From Morinoia aosen (Eukaryota; Arthropoda; Malacostraca; Amphipoda; Talitridae): 64,000 nucleotides of DNA. The notes under the pieces are model-generated. The model did not search any database. It saw nothing but the letters and a program-made list of their open reading frames with translations, and was not told where the DNA came from. Shown piece after piece: positions 54,159-64,000 of the stretch. The stretch is from NCBI GenBank assembly GCA_030386875.1, contig CM059568.1, positions 29,010,120 to 29,074,119 of the forward strand. Direction: 5' to 3'. Numbering within the stretch: the first letter of the stretch is position 1; the number at the start of each line of letters is the position of its first letter. A program made the translations under genes and the position numbers.

Positions 54159-57100
54159 CTACCAGTTGTCATTAATACTTGAATGGTCTGTAGTCGTATT
54201 AACTTTATCCAGTCTGCATAAGCTCGTTTTCTGTCTGCTAATAAAGTCACTGGGTTCACGTCTGGGGCTTTCAGCAGTACTGTTGTTGTTTCTTCCGTCA
54301 TCACTTCCTGGCATTGTCTCCTCGAACTCTTCCTCAGTCACCGGCTTGTTACATTTGTTACCCGCAGCAGCGGCTTGCAACCTGGTTACAACGGGAAAAG
54401 TCTCTACATCAGGGTTTAATTCAGAACACTCTAATAGTTCTCTTTCTGTTAAAGGATTTTTGTCATGATTTAATCTACTTAATGCATCGGCGGCAGTATT
54501 CGCCTTCCCAGAAAAATACTTTAATTTGGCATCAAAAGCTTGCACATAAATACTCCATCTAGCGAGCGTGTTGTCTTCATGCAATTTCTTTGAAAATAAA
54601 GGAACTAAAGGCTTATGATCGGTGTAAATGACCAGATCATAGCCTAAAACAAGATATTTAAAGTACTTCAACGCTTCAACTATAGCAAACATCTCCTTTT
54701 TAGTTGTTGAGTATCTTCGTTGAGTGGAATTCAACGTTTTAGAAAAAAATGCGACAGGTCTCATGTTTCGAACCTTATCAGTAGATGATTGAAGTAAAAC
54801 AGCTCCTATGCCGACATTCGATGCATCACAAAACAGATGAAAATTTTGATCGAAGTTTGGGTGACTTAAGGTTGTATGTTCACATAACTCATCCTTTAGT
54901 TTTTCAAAGGCGTTTTGACAATCTTTTGACCAATTGAATTCAACATTTTTCTTCAGAAGATTATAGAGCGGGCTTGCGATACTCGCAAAATTTTTTATGT
55001 ACCTACGAAAGAAATTTACTAGACCTAGGAATGATTGTAATTCTTTCACACTCTTAGGAATTTCTAAATTCTTTACTTTGTCAGTACCGGTGCTTCTGGT
55101 TCCCATTCCACTAATGGAATGTCCTAGATATTCAATCTCGGTTTTGAAAAAATCACATTTTTCAGTTTTGATTGACAATCTAGCGTTTCTTAATAGTTCA
55201 AGTACAACTTTTATATCGGCAAGATGCTGATTTTTTTCTTTTGAATAGATGAGTACGTCGTCCATAAAGACGAAAGATAGTTTTCCTAGAACAGGAGATA
55301 GCGTTTGCGTCATTACTGACTGGAAATATGCAGGTGAGGTTTTTAAACCAAAGGGTAAACGATTGAACTCGTATTTTCTGCTACCAACTGTAAATGCGGT
55401 TATTTCTTTACTCTCATCGGTCAGTGTAATATTATGATATCCTGACCTAAGATCTAGTTTCGAAAAATATTTTTGACCATTTAAACTATAGAGAAGCTCG
55501 TCCACTCTCGGCAGAGGGAATGATTCTTCATGAATTACCTCATTTACTTTGCGAAAGTCAACTACCGGACGTATAGTTCCATCTTTCTTATGAACTACAA
55601 TTATCGGTGAATTATAAGCTGAAATCGAAGGTCTAATAATTCCGTCGTCTAACATTTTTTCGTTAACGACTTTCAAGTCTTCCATGTAACGGTGGGCAAT
55701 ACGATAGGGAGGGACATTTACGACATCCACGTTAGGTTTCAAGCGTATTTTGTATGGTTTAATCGCAGCAGCTGAGATCGATTCATTGTCTATAGTAATA
55801 ACGTCTCTGAATTCATTCAACAAACTCAGCAATTCAGGCTTCATTTCGTCATCGTTACACTTGATATCATCATTATTTAATTTCCGCCGACCACGGGCTA
55901 TTTCTTTGGAATCAGAAACGTACCCTTCGTCGACAACTCCTGTGATCCCGGCAGATTTACTATTAGTGTCTTTCTTCTCGACATCTAAATGACTGTCCTG
56001 AACAACACTCGTTGCCTGCACAAATGTACTCAATCCTCCCTTTAATTCTCCTTGTACATCTGACAAGTAAACTTCGGATTCAACATGATCCTTCTCCACT
56101 TTTTCTAAAGTACTTATAATTGCATTCTCTGGTAAAACAATCGCTCTGTCGGAGCTATTAATTAACAACAACGGAATCTTTCTCCTATAGTTAACTCTCA
56201 CAATTGCTTCTGCGACACAAATGCCTTCTTTTAAAGTTGCTTTCTTTATTATGTATTCTTCATTTTTACACTTTCCAACATGTCCAACATGTTTCAAAAT
56301 TACATTGGGAGCAATCTCCACTTGTCGAGTATGCACTCTTAACGGCCTTGGCCTTGTGTGGGCATTGGTAACTGCAACTACGCCTCGAACAGGCTGATTT
56401 TCTCTCTTACCATCCCTTTTTACTTCCTCGCCTGCTCTCTCAGCAATGCACGTCCTCTTCTCTCTTAGCTTATTTAGGACTTTTTTCTTAGCTCTGGACG
56501 TAATCGTGTCTGCCATGAGACACTCAGTATTCTCTATTAAATACTCGAGACACTCTGTCTTTCTCTTTTTTCGTCGTTTTACCTCTGCAAAGGGGATTTT
56601 CTCGTCTTTGATAATTAAACATCTTTGTTTTAAGTCTACAACGGCGTTCTTGTCTAATAAATCACGCCCAATAATGACGTCATAATTGTAAATACCATCT
56701 TTAATTATTAAAGCATTTGTCTTTAAACTTATACCGTTTTTTAACTTTAGGACAAGCTCCACCTCGCCTTCAACATTACTCTTAGCGTTAACGCCTTTTA
56801 TAGTCAGAGAACTGGGCTTCACGTCATTACTTATCTCACTTATTCTGTGGTAGCTGATTAGGCACTTCTCTGATCCTGAATCAATCAATGCATTCCACAG
56901 GTCTGCATCTTTTCTAAGCACAATCATGGGCTTATGACTTTTTCGTATTACAAATAATTCATTTTGTCCTGTAACTTCAACTTCTTCATCTTCTTCGTAT
57001 TTACAAACGTTCGCCGTCACATGGCTTTCTATTATTTTGTGGCTTTCTATTTCAGTGCCATGAGCGTTCAGATCATCACTTAATTCCGCCTCTCCCAGCG

Positions 57101-57343
57101 ATTCATATCTATTTTCACACTTAATGAGTGGATCTATCATCTCAACATATTTAACGAGGGAATCTTCAGACATGTTTAACACATCAACTCTCTCGACATT
57201 TTTAACGAGGGAATCTTCAGCACCAGAATTCTCCTCGGGTTCACAGGGATTTGTCGCCGTAGAGTCATACTTAGTTATTGTAGTTTCATTTTTACCATTG
57301 ACGTTATTTCTATCGGAAATGAAATCGTCTCTGCTGTTTACGC
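54159..57343 (-). CDS. pol: Element I protease, reverse transcriptase and RNase H (pol)
   Basis: The frame is continuous with the slippery site at 57344-57350. Numbering from the GTG at 57182: protease NALIDSGSEK (DSG at 101-103) and IIGRDLLDKN (171-180); a long spacer of about 290 residues; RT 495-690 with DLRSGYHNI, LPFGLKTSPAYFQ and FMDDVLIY (639-646); RNase H from about 782 with LFCDASNVGIGAVL, STTKKEMFAIVEAL and YTDHKPLVPL. It ends at a TAG (54159-54161) in front of the integrase. The leading peptide contains a duplicated EDSLVK.VE motif. All catalytic residues seen are intact. Confidence 0.85.
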
Positions 57344-58780
57344 TAAAAAATCATTGCCACTGTTAGTTTGGTAAGTTTCTACCTGGCCTTTCTCTGACAT
57401 ACGAGTTTTATACTGTCCTCGAGCACGGACACGGTCCGGTCTGCCTGGTCTGTTTAAATAGTCTCTTCTGGACCTACAATCTCTTGCGTAGTGTCCTAAC
57501 TTATTACAACGAAAACAAGCTACATCACGCAGTGAATGCTCGGTGGCTGTCTGAGATGAACCTGGTTTGTACCAATCAGTCGGTTTCCTAGCCACGGTGG
57601 TTGCCGACTCGCTTTGTCCTTGACAGACACACACATGATTGTAACACTTCGAGCAACGCTTTGTTTCAGCTGTCTCCAATGCCTGGACTTCTAGAGTCCC
57701 CAATTCACGATCTCCAAAAAAAGATTTTACGTGAGGTCTAGCACGGAAAGTTGGTCTCGGGAAATTTGGTCTCCAGTAGGGCCTACGCGTCCTACCTCTA
57801 CCTTGGAATCCGCCTCTTGTCATTGTATGCACTTCGGCCTCATCACAGGCAGCTTCGAAGTTTGATTCGGACGAATGATCATCCTCAGCACAATAGATTT
57901 CCATAGATCTCTCAGGTCGAGTCGCTAATATTTGCTTATCCTCTGGAAAACTCCTAATTACAGTCACGAGTCTCTGAAGGAGCTCTTCCGACGATTTGAA
58001 GGGTTTATTGAATAGTTTTTTTGAAAAATCTTCCGTCACTAGAGGGTTGATGATGGCCATAGCTAATGCAACAACTAAAGTATTCTCGACATACTTATCG
58101 AGGGCAACAGGATCGGGACAATTTACTACATAGGGGTGGGCTCTGTTCGAACACTCCGGGCTGGTCATTATTCTGTGGGTAAATTTACGGATTTTGGACA
58201 GGATAGCCACGAACTGGCTAGCTAATGCATCGTTTCTTTTCAGGCGTACGTTATTTAGATCACAGGCAACCGCTTGCAAAGATCTTTCACCTTTTGATAC
58301 GTAGATATTTTCTAACAGGTGCACGACTTCTTCGAAACTTAACTCATAACCTTCACTAATTATGGAGGCTACGACCGTATTGAAATCGCCTACCCGCTTG
58401 TCTGCAGTTCGCAACAGTAAGTTTAGTTTAGCTTCCTCAGAGTTATCTGACAGCATATTGAAATATGCTCGCACATTCTTTATATGCGTTTCTAGTGACT
58501 TATTTTCTATGAAGTCCGGGTCGTTTCTACGTTTTCTACCTCTGTACTGCGGTAGATCCTGCCCAGCAATTACAACACTAGGTATCGGACTGACAATAGA
58601 AGTCGTCACAGCGGTAACCGTACTAGTTACAGGGCTTGTGGTAGTGACTGCACTGGTAACAAGGGTGATAGTTGTGGTGGTCGCCATCGTGAAAAAAATA
58701 GGCACTGAAACTCTTCCTACTCGGGTCACGTAAGGGGTGGTTCTTATGTACTCGTATTCGTCAGAGTCACTGTCCGACAT
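57338..58780 (-). CDS. gag: Element I Gag
   Basis: 480 codons from the ATG at 58780 (MSDSDSDEYEY). A T/V-rich N-terminal stretch is followed by a helical capsid-like region (SLETHIKNVRAYFNMLSDNS, EEAKLNLLLRTADKRVGD, FEEVVHLLENIYVSKGERS), an RG-rich linker (TRGGFQGRGRTRRPYWRP) and two cysteine motifs. One is CSKCYNHVCVC; the other is a classical zinc knuckle, CFRCNKLGHYARDC (CX2CX4HX4C). Gag forms the particle and binds element RNA. An in-frame TTG upstream is less likely to be the start. The TTTTTTA slippery site is at its 3' end. Confidence 0.87.
   Translation of the reverse strand: MSDSDSDEYEYIRTTPYVTRVGRVSVPIFFTMATTTTITLVTSAVTTTSPVTSTVTAVTTSIVSPIPSVVIAGQDLPQYRGRKRRNDPDFIENKSLETHIKNVRAYFNMLSDNSEEAKLNLLLRTADKRVGDFNTVVASIISEGYELSFEEVVHLLENIYVSKGERSLQAVACDLNNVRLKRNDALASQFVAILSKIRKFTHRIMTSPECSNRAHPYVVNCPDPVALDKYVENTLVVALAMAIINPLVTEDFSKKLFNKPFKSSEELLQRLVTVIRSFPEDKQILATRPERSMEIYCAEDDHSSESNFEAACDEAEVHTMTRGGFQGRGRTRRPYWRPNFPRPTFRARPHVKSFFGDRELGTLEVQALETAETKRCSKCYNHVCVCQGQSESATTVARKPTDWYKPGSSQTATEHSLRDVACFRCNKLGHYARDCRSRRDYLNRPGRPDRVRARGQYKTRMSEKGQVETYQTNSGNDFLA
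57344..57350 (-). promoter_or_regulatory. Predicted -1 frameshift site TTTTTTA (element I)
   Basis: TTTTTTA lies in the register T TTT TTA of the Gag frame, two codons before the Gag TAA. Slipping back one base gives a frame that runs without a stop into pol. TTTTTTA is a well-known slippery heptamer of retroviral gag-pol junctions. Confidence 0.8.
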
Positions 58781-59606
58781 AAGCACAAAAATAATCCTAT
58801 ATTCATAAACCTCCAATTTCCATTAAAAGAAAAATGTTCTACACACAATAAAATTTTCTACATGCAAATGATAATATTCTACATACAATAAAATTTTCTA
58901 CGTGCAAATGATAATATTCTACATACAATAAAATTTTAACTCACATTTTCAGTGGACTTAAACCAGGCTAAGGCTAATTTAGCACACAAAGTCAAAAAGT
59001 CAAACTCGTGAAGGTCGGCATCAACTGAACAGAGCAAGCCGCTCCAGCTTACTCTTATATGCCGGAGAACAATGGCCGAGAACAATAGCAACAACTTCCT
59101 TCAATTGTTATGGAGAACAATGGACTACCTCTCCACACAACGTTTCCGCGTAGACGCTCGCTCTCTCACTTACCAGGAATCAGCCTGCTTACTGCGCTTT
59201 CGCAATGCCTAGGCTGCTCCGCCGCTCAACTTCCAACTTCCCGGAATCAGCGCTCGCAATGCTTACTGCTTACTGCTTAGCTTCCTACTCATTAATTTTA
59301 TAATGATGATGTATAATCATTAATTTGAGCGCATGCTTATTTTTAATTTGCGAGCAACATTATCGGCGTACACTTAACTTAATATTTTGGCGATGCGTAG
59401 ATCTCGTAGTTCTTCTCGTTGCAGATGACGGTGGGTAGATGCGTAGATCTCGTCGACAGACCAGGTTGTTGGTCTGGACCCCTCACTTCATCTTCTCCTT
59501 TGAGTAGCGATGTAAATTTTCGATTTTTTCTCCCTCGAAGTGTTTCTTTCTCGAAGAGTTTCTTTCTCGAAGAGTCCTAGGTACCTGCAGCAGCGGCGGG
59601 CGCACA
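58781..59606 (-). promoter_or_regulatory. Element I 5' terminal and leader region
   Basis: On the minus strand this begins TGTGCGCCCGCCG, like the 3' LTR, then differs. It contains GGCATATAAGAG (TATA-like, about 59051-59062) with TTCAGTT about 25 bases downstream, a plausible core promoter. Nearer gag it has 2.3 copies of a 40-bp tandem repeat (58849-58938, with ATTTTATTGTATGTAGAATA). I cannot place the end of a 5' LTR or a clear primer site. Confidence 0.5.
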
Positions 59607-59610
59607 CATG

Positions 59611-61160
59611 TAAATGATCGTAGAAGTCGTGACATAGCATAGTTCATTCCAAGTGCTATCTCAACATGACGTAGCGTAAATTTTACGTGTCATGTGCATT
59701 TCTTGTGTCAAGATTTTATATTAGATATTCAACTACGTCCTTTCTTACTACAATAATTATGTACTTGCAGCTGTCATTATGATATTGAAATTCGCTCATC
59801 AAATTACTTCGTGAGAGCGTACGGTGGATTGCCGGCGTTCTTGTGAAAATGGCGGAGCACAAAACTGCTGTGTCATTTCATTTTTATGTTCACTGTATTA
59901 TGTTTTAGAATATATTTCTCTTTTGCTGCAAGAGATACGTTTTGTATTTCTTTTTCAGTATGATTGACATGGATGAATTTGGGACTTTCTTTTTATTTCT
60001 CGTACGGATATAGAGATATTATAGAGTACAGAATTCAGGCATGCATATTCTTGCAAAAGTTTTAGCTGTGTGGATATTTCATTAAATTCCATAAATTGTG
60101 TGCTTAATCGCAGTTAGTTTTCAATATGAATAACAATTATGTCATTTACCAAAAATTCTTGTAAAATTCATGCTCTTATTTTAAAAGCAAGGGCAGTAGT
60201 GAAAGAGCTTGCCAGCTGTTAAAAATCTATCCTATTTCATGAGCTTGACAAAAGGAGAACAGTCATTGCCAGTTTCTAACCTTTCTATATATTTCTTCCT
60301 GAGCCTTTAATGGAACTAAAGCTTTGAGTAAATCCATGGAAGAGGTTCAGGTTTTCTCCGTGATGGGAAAATTTATCTTTGCAGTGTAGGGATTGTCAGT
60401 TGTGGAATTTTTCTTTGATGCCTCTTCGAGAACCTTCTCATTCAGCGTCTTCGATTAATTGCAGATCCTCGACGGCACCAAACACCACAACACACATTCC
60501 TTGGTTTTTTTTGAGCTTCACAAGTTAAATTCATGTGGCCTAATATCTCTCACTAAACCATCGAGATCCACCACTTAAAGTGCTTATTTGTGACGTGAGT
60601 CGGACTCTTAACTTGACCTTAGTTGCCTTGCATTCTCCTCGGTTTTCAAGCGGTCTTCAGCCTGATATATTATCAAAGTACTGGCTAAGATATTAACTGC
60701 TCCAACCCTGGATTCTCGTCGCCAGCATTTAACGATCTTAACATCCGACATAAATAAAAGATCGATATCTCAACACCAATCACGTTTCCAAAATTGCTTC
60801 TCATTCACCTGCTAAAATTAAGCAGAAATGAAGCCTATGTCTTAAAGCCAACGAATTTCTTGGGATTGTTAAATTGTCAGCAGTCTGAAAGTAACCGCCA
60901 CAAAAACACGCTCACTTACACCTGGACCACGTCCTCGCTCTCCGGACCTCGCCTGCACGGAGTTTCCCATCTAAGAGAAGATCTTCAGAAGCCAAGCACG
61001 CCATCGCTCATCACGGCTTCCTTCAATAAAGAAATCTAAGCTGAGTTCCCATGCTTTATTATCCCTCTCTTACGATTTCGAAAAACACTGTCGAACAAAA
61101 TGATTAGGATTTGATGTTGATACCTATCTTGAATCTAACTCATCACCACCAAACCTAACA
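59611..61160 (+). repeat. G3 5' LTR, right part
   Basis: Continues from TAAATGATCGTAGAAGTCG and follows the G2 3' LTR, ending ACCACCAAACCTAACA. The primer-site-like CTGGTGACAACCCAGAGTGA begins right after. The frame at 60794-61039 is within the LTR and not a gene. Confidence 0.85.
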
Positions 61161-61640
61161 CTGGTGACAACCCAGAGTGACCCACCTTTCGAGCTTAAAA
61201 CAAAACTATTCAACTCGATAAGTGTTTGAGAAAAACGTGAGAGAGGATAATGTGTTCATATCATTGTAATGATAAGTTTCCCATTGTGTAGTATGCCTTG
61301 AGAATTTTCCATGGATGTACTGTGCTAATGTTCTCTGGGCAGCTCTAAAAAAAATTTTTCTCTTTCATGCTGTTTCCTGTCTTTTGTTTCATGTGCCACA
61401 GTAGGTAGAAAAAGAAATTTTTTTTCTCTTATTTCCGTGCTTTACGCTTATTTCTGACTACCGTAAAATTTTCGTTCCCATATTTTTTTTCTTTCTTTCC
61501 GTTTCAACTTTGTTTGAATGATTGAATAGGTAACTAGTATCGCAAACCTTTGACACGGTAACACCAAAGTTATTAGCCGTTGATTACGTAAATTCCGTGC
61601 CGTTATAGCCTAACTTTGCATTCAAAAGAAAATTGTCAGT

Positions 61641-62603
61641 ATGTCCGACACAGAGAATGAGGCAGTTCCAGCGCGCACTAAGCCTATAACTCTTTCTCCT
61701 TTCATACCAGCAGAAAGCCAAACTTGGTTCAACCAAATTGAGGCGATCTTTCGGTATAATAAAATCACTAACTCATCAGACATGTTCCATGCATTAATAG
61801 CTGCTGTGCCCACGCAAATGTTAAGTGACTCAAATGATTTGATTGTGAATCCGCCTGCTATAAATCCTTACGGGATCTTAAAAAGTAAAATTCTCGAAAA
61901 ATTGCAGTTGTCCGACGCGGACAAGTTTAGGTCTCTTGTGGATGCCTCGGCAATTCAACCTGTCTCTGTCATTTTCTCTCCTACTTCGTTAGTTAAGGAG
62001 TTGCGAAAAATTGCAGCCTGTGTTGCCGTAGCTGAGGGATTTCTCAGAGAAGTGTACCTGAGCAAAGTACCACCTAATGTGAGACCCTTCTTATCAATGA
62101 TAGGTCCGAACGAAACTCTAGAGACCCTGGCTCAGGCCACGGAGACAGTGATGCGCAATCTAAACATGTCACAAGCACCGCAGGTAGCTTCCTTGAACGC
62201 ATCAGCTGCGAATTTTAGCCCGTCAAATACTGCTAATAATCAATCCTCAGCAACAATAGAAACGATGCAGCGAGAAATCGCAGAGCTGAAGCAAGCTTTC
62301 CAGAATTGCCAGTTAGGTCAGAGTGTAGCTCATATCCAGCCAGACCCAAGGGATGTCTCACGTTACCATGCCTACGACTATCCCTATGACTATCATCCTT
62401 TTCCTCCTCATCAACGTTTCGATAGAGGTAGATCTTATGATAGGTCAAATCAAAACCGCTACTCTAGATCGCGCTCTCGCGATGCTAATAGTAATTTATG
62501 TTGGTACCATCATAAGTTTGGCGACCAAGCACGAAAGTGCGGGTCCCGATTCTGTCCTCGTTATACCGAAATGACTTCGGGGAACGCCGACAGCGACGCA
62601 TAG
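61641..62603 (+). CDS. gag: G3 Gag, intact
   Basis: 320 codons from the ATG at 61641 (MSDTENEAVPARTKPITLSP). The N-terminal capsid half starts FIPAESQTWFNQIEAIFRYN and continues through ATAVPTQ-like helices and LRKIAACVAVAEGFLREVYL; PNVRPFLSMIGPNETLETLA completes the capsid. A coiled segment (METMQREIAELKQAF type), a Y/R/S-rich basic linker (RGRSYDRSNQNRYSRSRSRD) and the motif CWYHHKFGDQARKC follow, an atypical C-H-C zinc motif seen in many arthropod gypsy Gags. The slippery heptamer near the end is altered to GGGGAAC (62579-62585). The protease frame overlaps the Gag end. Confidence 0.87.
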   Translation: MSDTENEAVPARTKPITLSPFIPAESQTWFNQIEAIFRYNKITNSSDMFHALIAAVPTQMLSDSNDLIVNPPAINPYGILKSKILEKLQLSDADKFRSLVDASAIQPVSVIFSPTSLVKELRKIAACVAVAEGFLREVYLSKVPPNVRPFLSMIGPNETLETLAQATETVMRNLNMSQAPQVASLNASAANFSPSNTANNQSSATIETMQREIAELKQAFQNCQLGQSVAHIQPDPRDVSRYHAYDYPYDYHPFPPHQRFDRGRSYDRSNQNRYSRSRSRDANSNLCWYHHKFGDQARKCGSRFCPRYTEMTSGNADSDA

Positions 62604-64000
62604 TAGCGAGTACTACGTTGCCTAACTCCCAGACTACTTGCCTCTTAACTATATTAGATCCCACTACCAAATATCGATTCCTCATCGACACAGGTTCAAG
62701 TGTGTCCATTATCCCAGCCACGGCTAAAGATTAAAACAATAATAATTTAGTGGCGACACTACGCGCCGCAAATGGCACGCCAATAGCTTGTTATGGAGAG
62801 AGAGTACTAGAGTGCAGTCTGGGATTGAGGCAAAATTTTCCCTTCACCTTCCTCATCGCGGAAGTCCAAGAGCCCATAATTGGCGCGGATTTCCTAGCGA
62901 AGTATGGGATCGTTGTAGATGTTAAAAACCGTAGAATTAGGGACGAGGAGACACAGATCTCAATTCCCGCTTGTGGCATAACTAGAGCTAATATCTTGCA
63001 TTCCTTCTCTATTGCTTTCAAGAAAGAGTGCATGTTCGAGCAGGTTCTCGCAGAATACCCTGCATTAACAAACTCTAACTTAGCTTTTAAAAATATGCAG
63101 ACGAGCACAAAACATTTCATTGAAACAACTGGACCGCCAGTTTACTCCAGAGCTAGACGCTTACCGCCTGGTCGATTGGCTTTAGCCAAGAAAGAATTCG
63201 CTAGGATGTTAGACAATGGCATCATCCGCAGTTCCAAAAGCCCTTGGGCTAGCCCTCTCTTGCTAGTACCCAAGGCTAACGGTGAATTCAGATCGTGCGG
63301 GGATTTCCGCAGGTTGAATGCCGTTACTCTACCTGACCGCTACCCTATTCCTTACCTACATGATTTCAGTGCAAATTTAGAGGGAGCACAAATTTTCTCA
63401 AAAATAGACCTCCAACACGCCTTCCATCAAATACCACTTAAGGAAAGCGCAATACCTAAGACCGCGGTAATCACTCCGTTTGGTCTCTTTGAATTCCTCA
63501 AGATGCCGTATAGTCTGCGTAATGCTCCGCAGACTTTCCAACGCCACATGGCTGAGATCTTCTCGGATCTCACCTTTGCCTATGTGTATCTGGACGACAT
63601 TTTGGTGGCATCCGCAACCCCGGAGCTACATAAAGACCATCTTAGGGTCGTGTTTGAAAGACTGTCCGACAATGGACTCCTGGTAAATCCTGCCAAATGT
63701 GAGCTCGGAAAGCCATCTCTGATTTACTTAGGTCATGAAATCTCTAGCCTAGGCCTAAAACCTTTGCCTTCCAAAGTAGAGGTAATCAAAAACTTTCCTC
63801 TTCCACAGACCCAGAAGGAACTGAGAAGGTTCCTAGGTTCTGTTAATTTCTATCATAGATTCATCAGAAATTGCGCACAAACTTTAGCCTCCTTGTCAGA
63901 TTTGCTGGAACCAAAGCGTAAAGGTAAATCTACCGATGTCAAGTGGACGGATGCAGCGCGCAAAGCTTTTGACGAGATTAAGCACAAGCTAGCTACCGCG
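62537..64000 (+). pseudogene. pol: G3 pol, protease and RT, continues past the window
   Basis: The frame is -1 relative to gag. Protease FLIDTGSSVSIIPATAKD is followed by a TAA at 62732-62734, where G2 reads on with KNNN. After it the frame is open to the window end: EPIIGADFLAKYGIVVDV, GIIRSSKSPWASPLLLVPK, CGDFRRLNAV, YVYLDDILVAS (RT active site), [15 protein letters not shown] and [14 protein letters not shown]. Because no stop is reached, the true length is unknown. The TAA and the altered slippery site make efficient Pol synthesis doubtful. Confidence 0.83.

Larger units (their letters stand above)
50191..59606 (-). mobile_element. I: gypsy-like LTR element with extra 3' genes, nearly intact
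   Basis: Minus-strand element inside the G3 LTR, flanked by CATG (50187-50190 and 59607-59610). Order on its own strand: leader 59606-58781, gag 58780-57338, pol 57350-52935 by a -1 frameshift, two small ORFs (52353-52129, 51977-51650), a polypurine tract at 50509-50522 and an LTR at 50191-50508. Gag is intact and pol has a single in-frame TAG. The right end begins with the same TGTGCGCCCGCCG as the LTR but then appears different, so a matching 5' LTR is not evident. Confidence 0.85.
49793..64000 (+). mobile_element. G3: gypsy-type LTR retrotransposon, runs off the window
   Basis: 5' LTR in two parts (49793-50190 and 59611-61160) around element I; primer-site-like CTGGTGACAACCCAGAGTGA at 61161; intact gag (61641-62603); pol open from 62735 to the window edge with one stop at 62732-62734. 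It is the best-preserved G copy in coding terms. Integrase and 3' LTR lie beyond the window. Confidence 0.88.

Noticed and set aside
53938..54468. 176-codon plus-strand frame
   Set aside because: Antisense to the integrase/RNase H junction of element I; leucine/serine-rich shadow.

Overview
This window is a dense, deeply nested pile of transposable elements from an animal genome, most likely an arthropod. The evidence for that is an AT-rich background, a Penelope-like element, an RTE-type element of a kind widespread in arthropods, a Tc1-like element with a 'GGGGTTGGACAAAATAATGG' terminus, gypsy-type LTR elements and several Jockey/CR1/L2-group non-LTR families. I see no convincing host gene, rRNA, intact tRNA, CRISPR array or bacterial feature. 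Family names used here (PLE, NL-B, NL-C, NL-D, G, I, X) are local labels.

Layout. 1-2950: a Penelope-like fragment (minus) invaded by a 5'-truncated NL-B copy (minus), itself broken by the 3' end of an NL-C copy. 2950-6460: unassigned sequence and a decayed coding-like stretch of unknown identity, cut by a mariner-like remnant (5319-5893). 6484-8600: a decayed RTE-type element carrying a tRNA-derived SINE. 8975-20886: one Tc1-like element inflated from under 2 kb to about 12 kb by nested insertions. It holds X1, a TTAA-flanked non-autonomous element. X1 holds NL-C1, and NL-C1 holds a 1.85-kb solo LTR with an ATGG duplication. A second insertion in the Tc1 is NL-D1, which has an intact 1000-codon endonuclease/reverse transcriptase. 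21579-22724: X2, an uninterrupted X copy. 22845-48972: gypsy element G1, with NL-D2 inside its integrase region and a second gypsy, G2, inside its 3' LTR (GAAA duplication). G2 in turn carries a near full-length NL-B element (36747-44081, CTAGC duplication). 49793 to the window end: gypsy G3, whose 5' LTR is split by an almost intact, oppositely oriented gypsy-like element I (50191-59606, CATG duplication).

How the parts work. The G and I elements encode Gag (capsid, zinc knuckle) and Pol (protease, RT, RNase H, integrase). Both families appear to make Gag-Pol by -1 frameshifting: GGGAAAC in G and TTTTTTA in I. Element I also carries two small reading frames after pol, one predicting an N-myristoylated single-pass membrane protein. 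NL-B is the most unusual object. Its first protein combines a degenerate SGNH-hydrolase-like domain with an OTU cysteine protease. It is in the same frame as the endonuclease/RT protein, separated by a single TGA followed by CTA, with no ATG available to start the second part before the endonuclease. This looks like a readthrough polyprotein carrying its own protease. NL-B also has a 26-bp minisatellite, organised in a 220-bp higher-order repeat, inside its 3' UTR.
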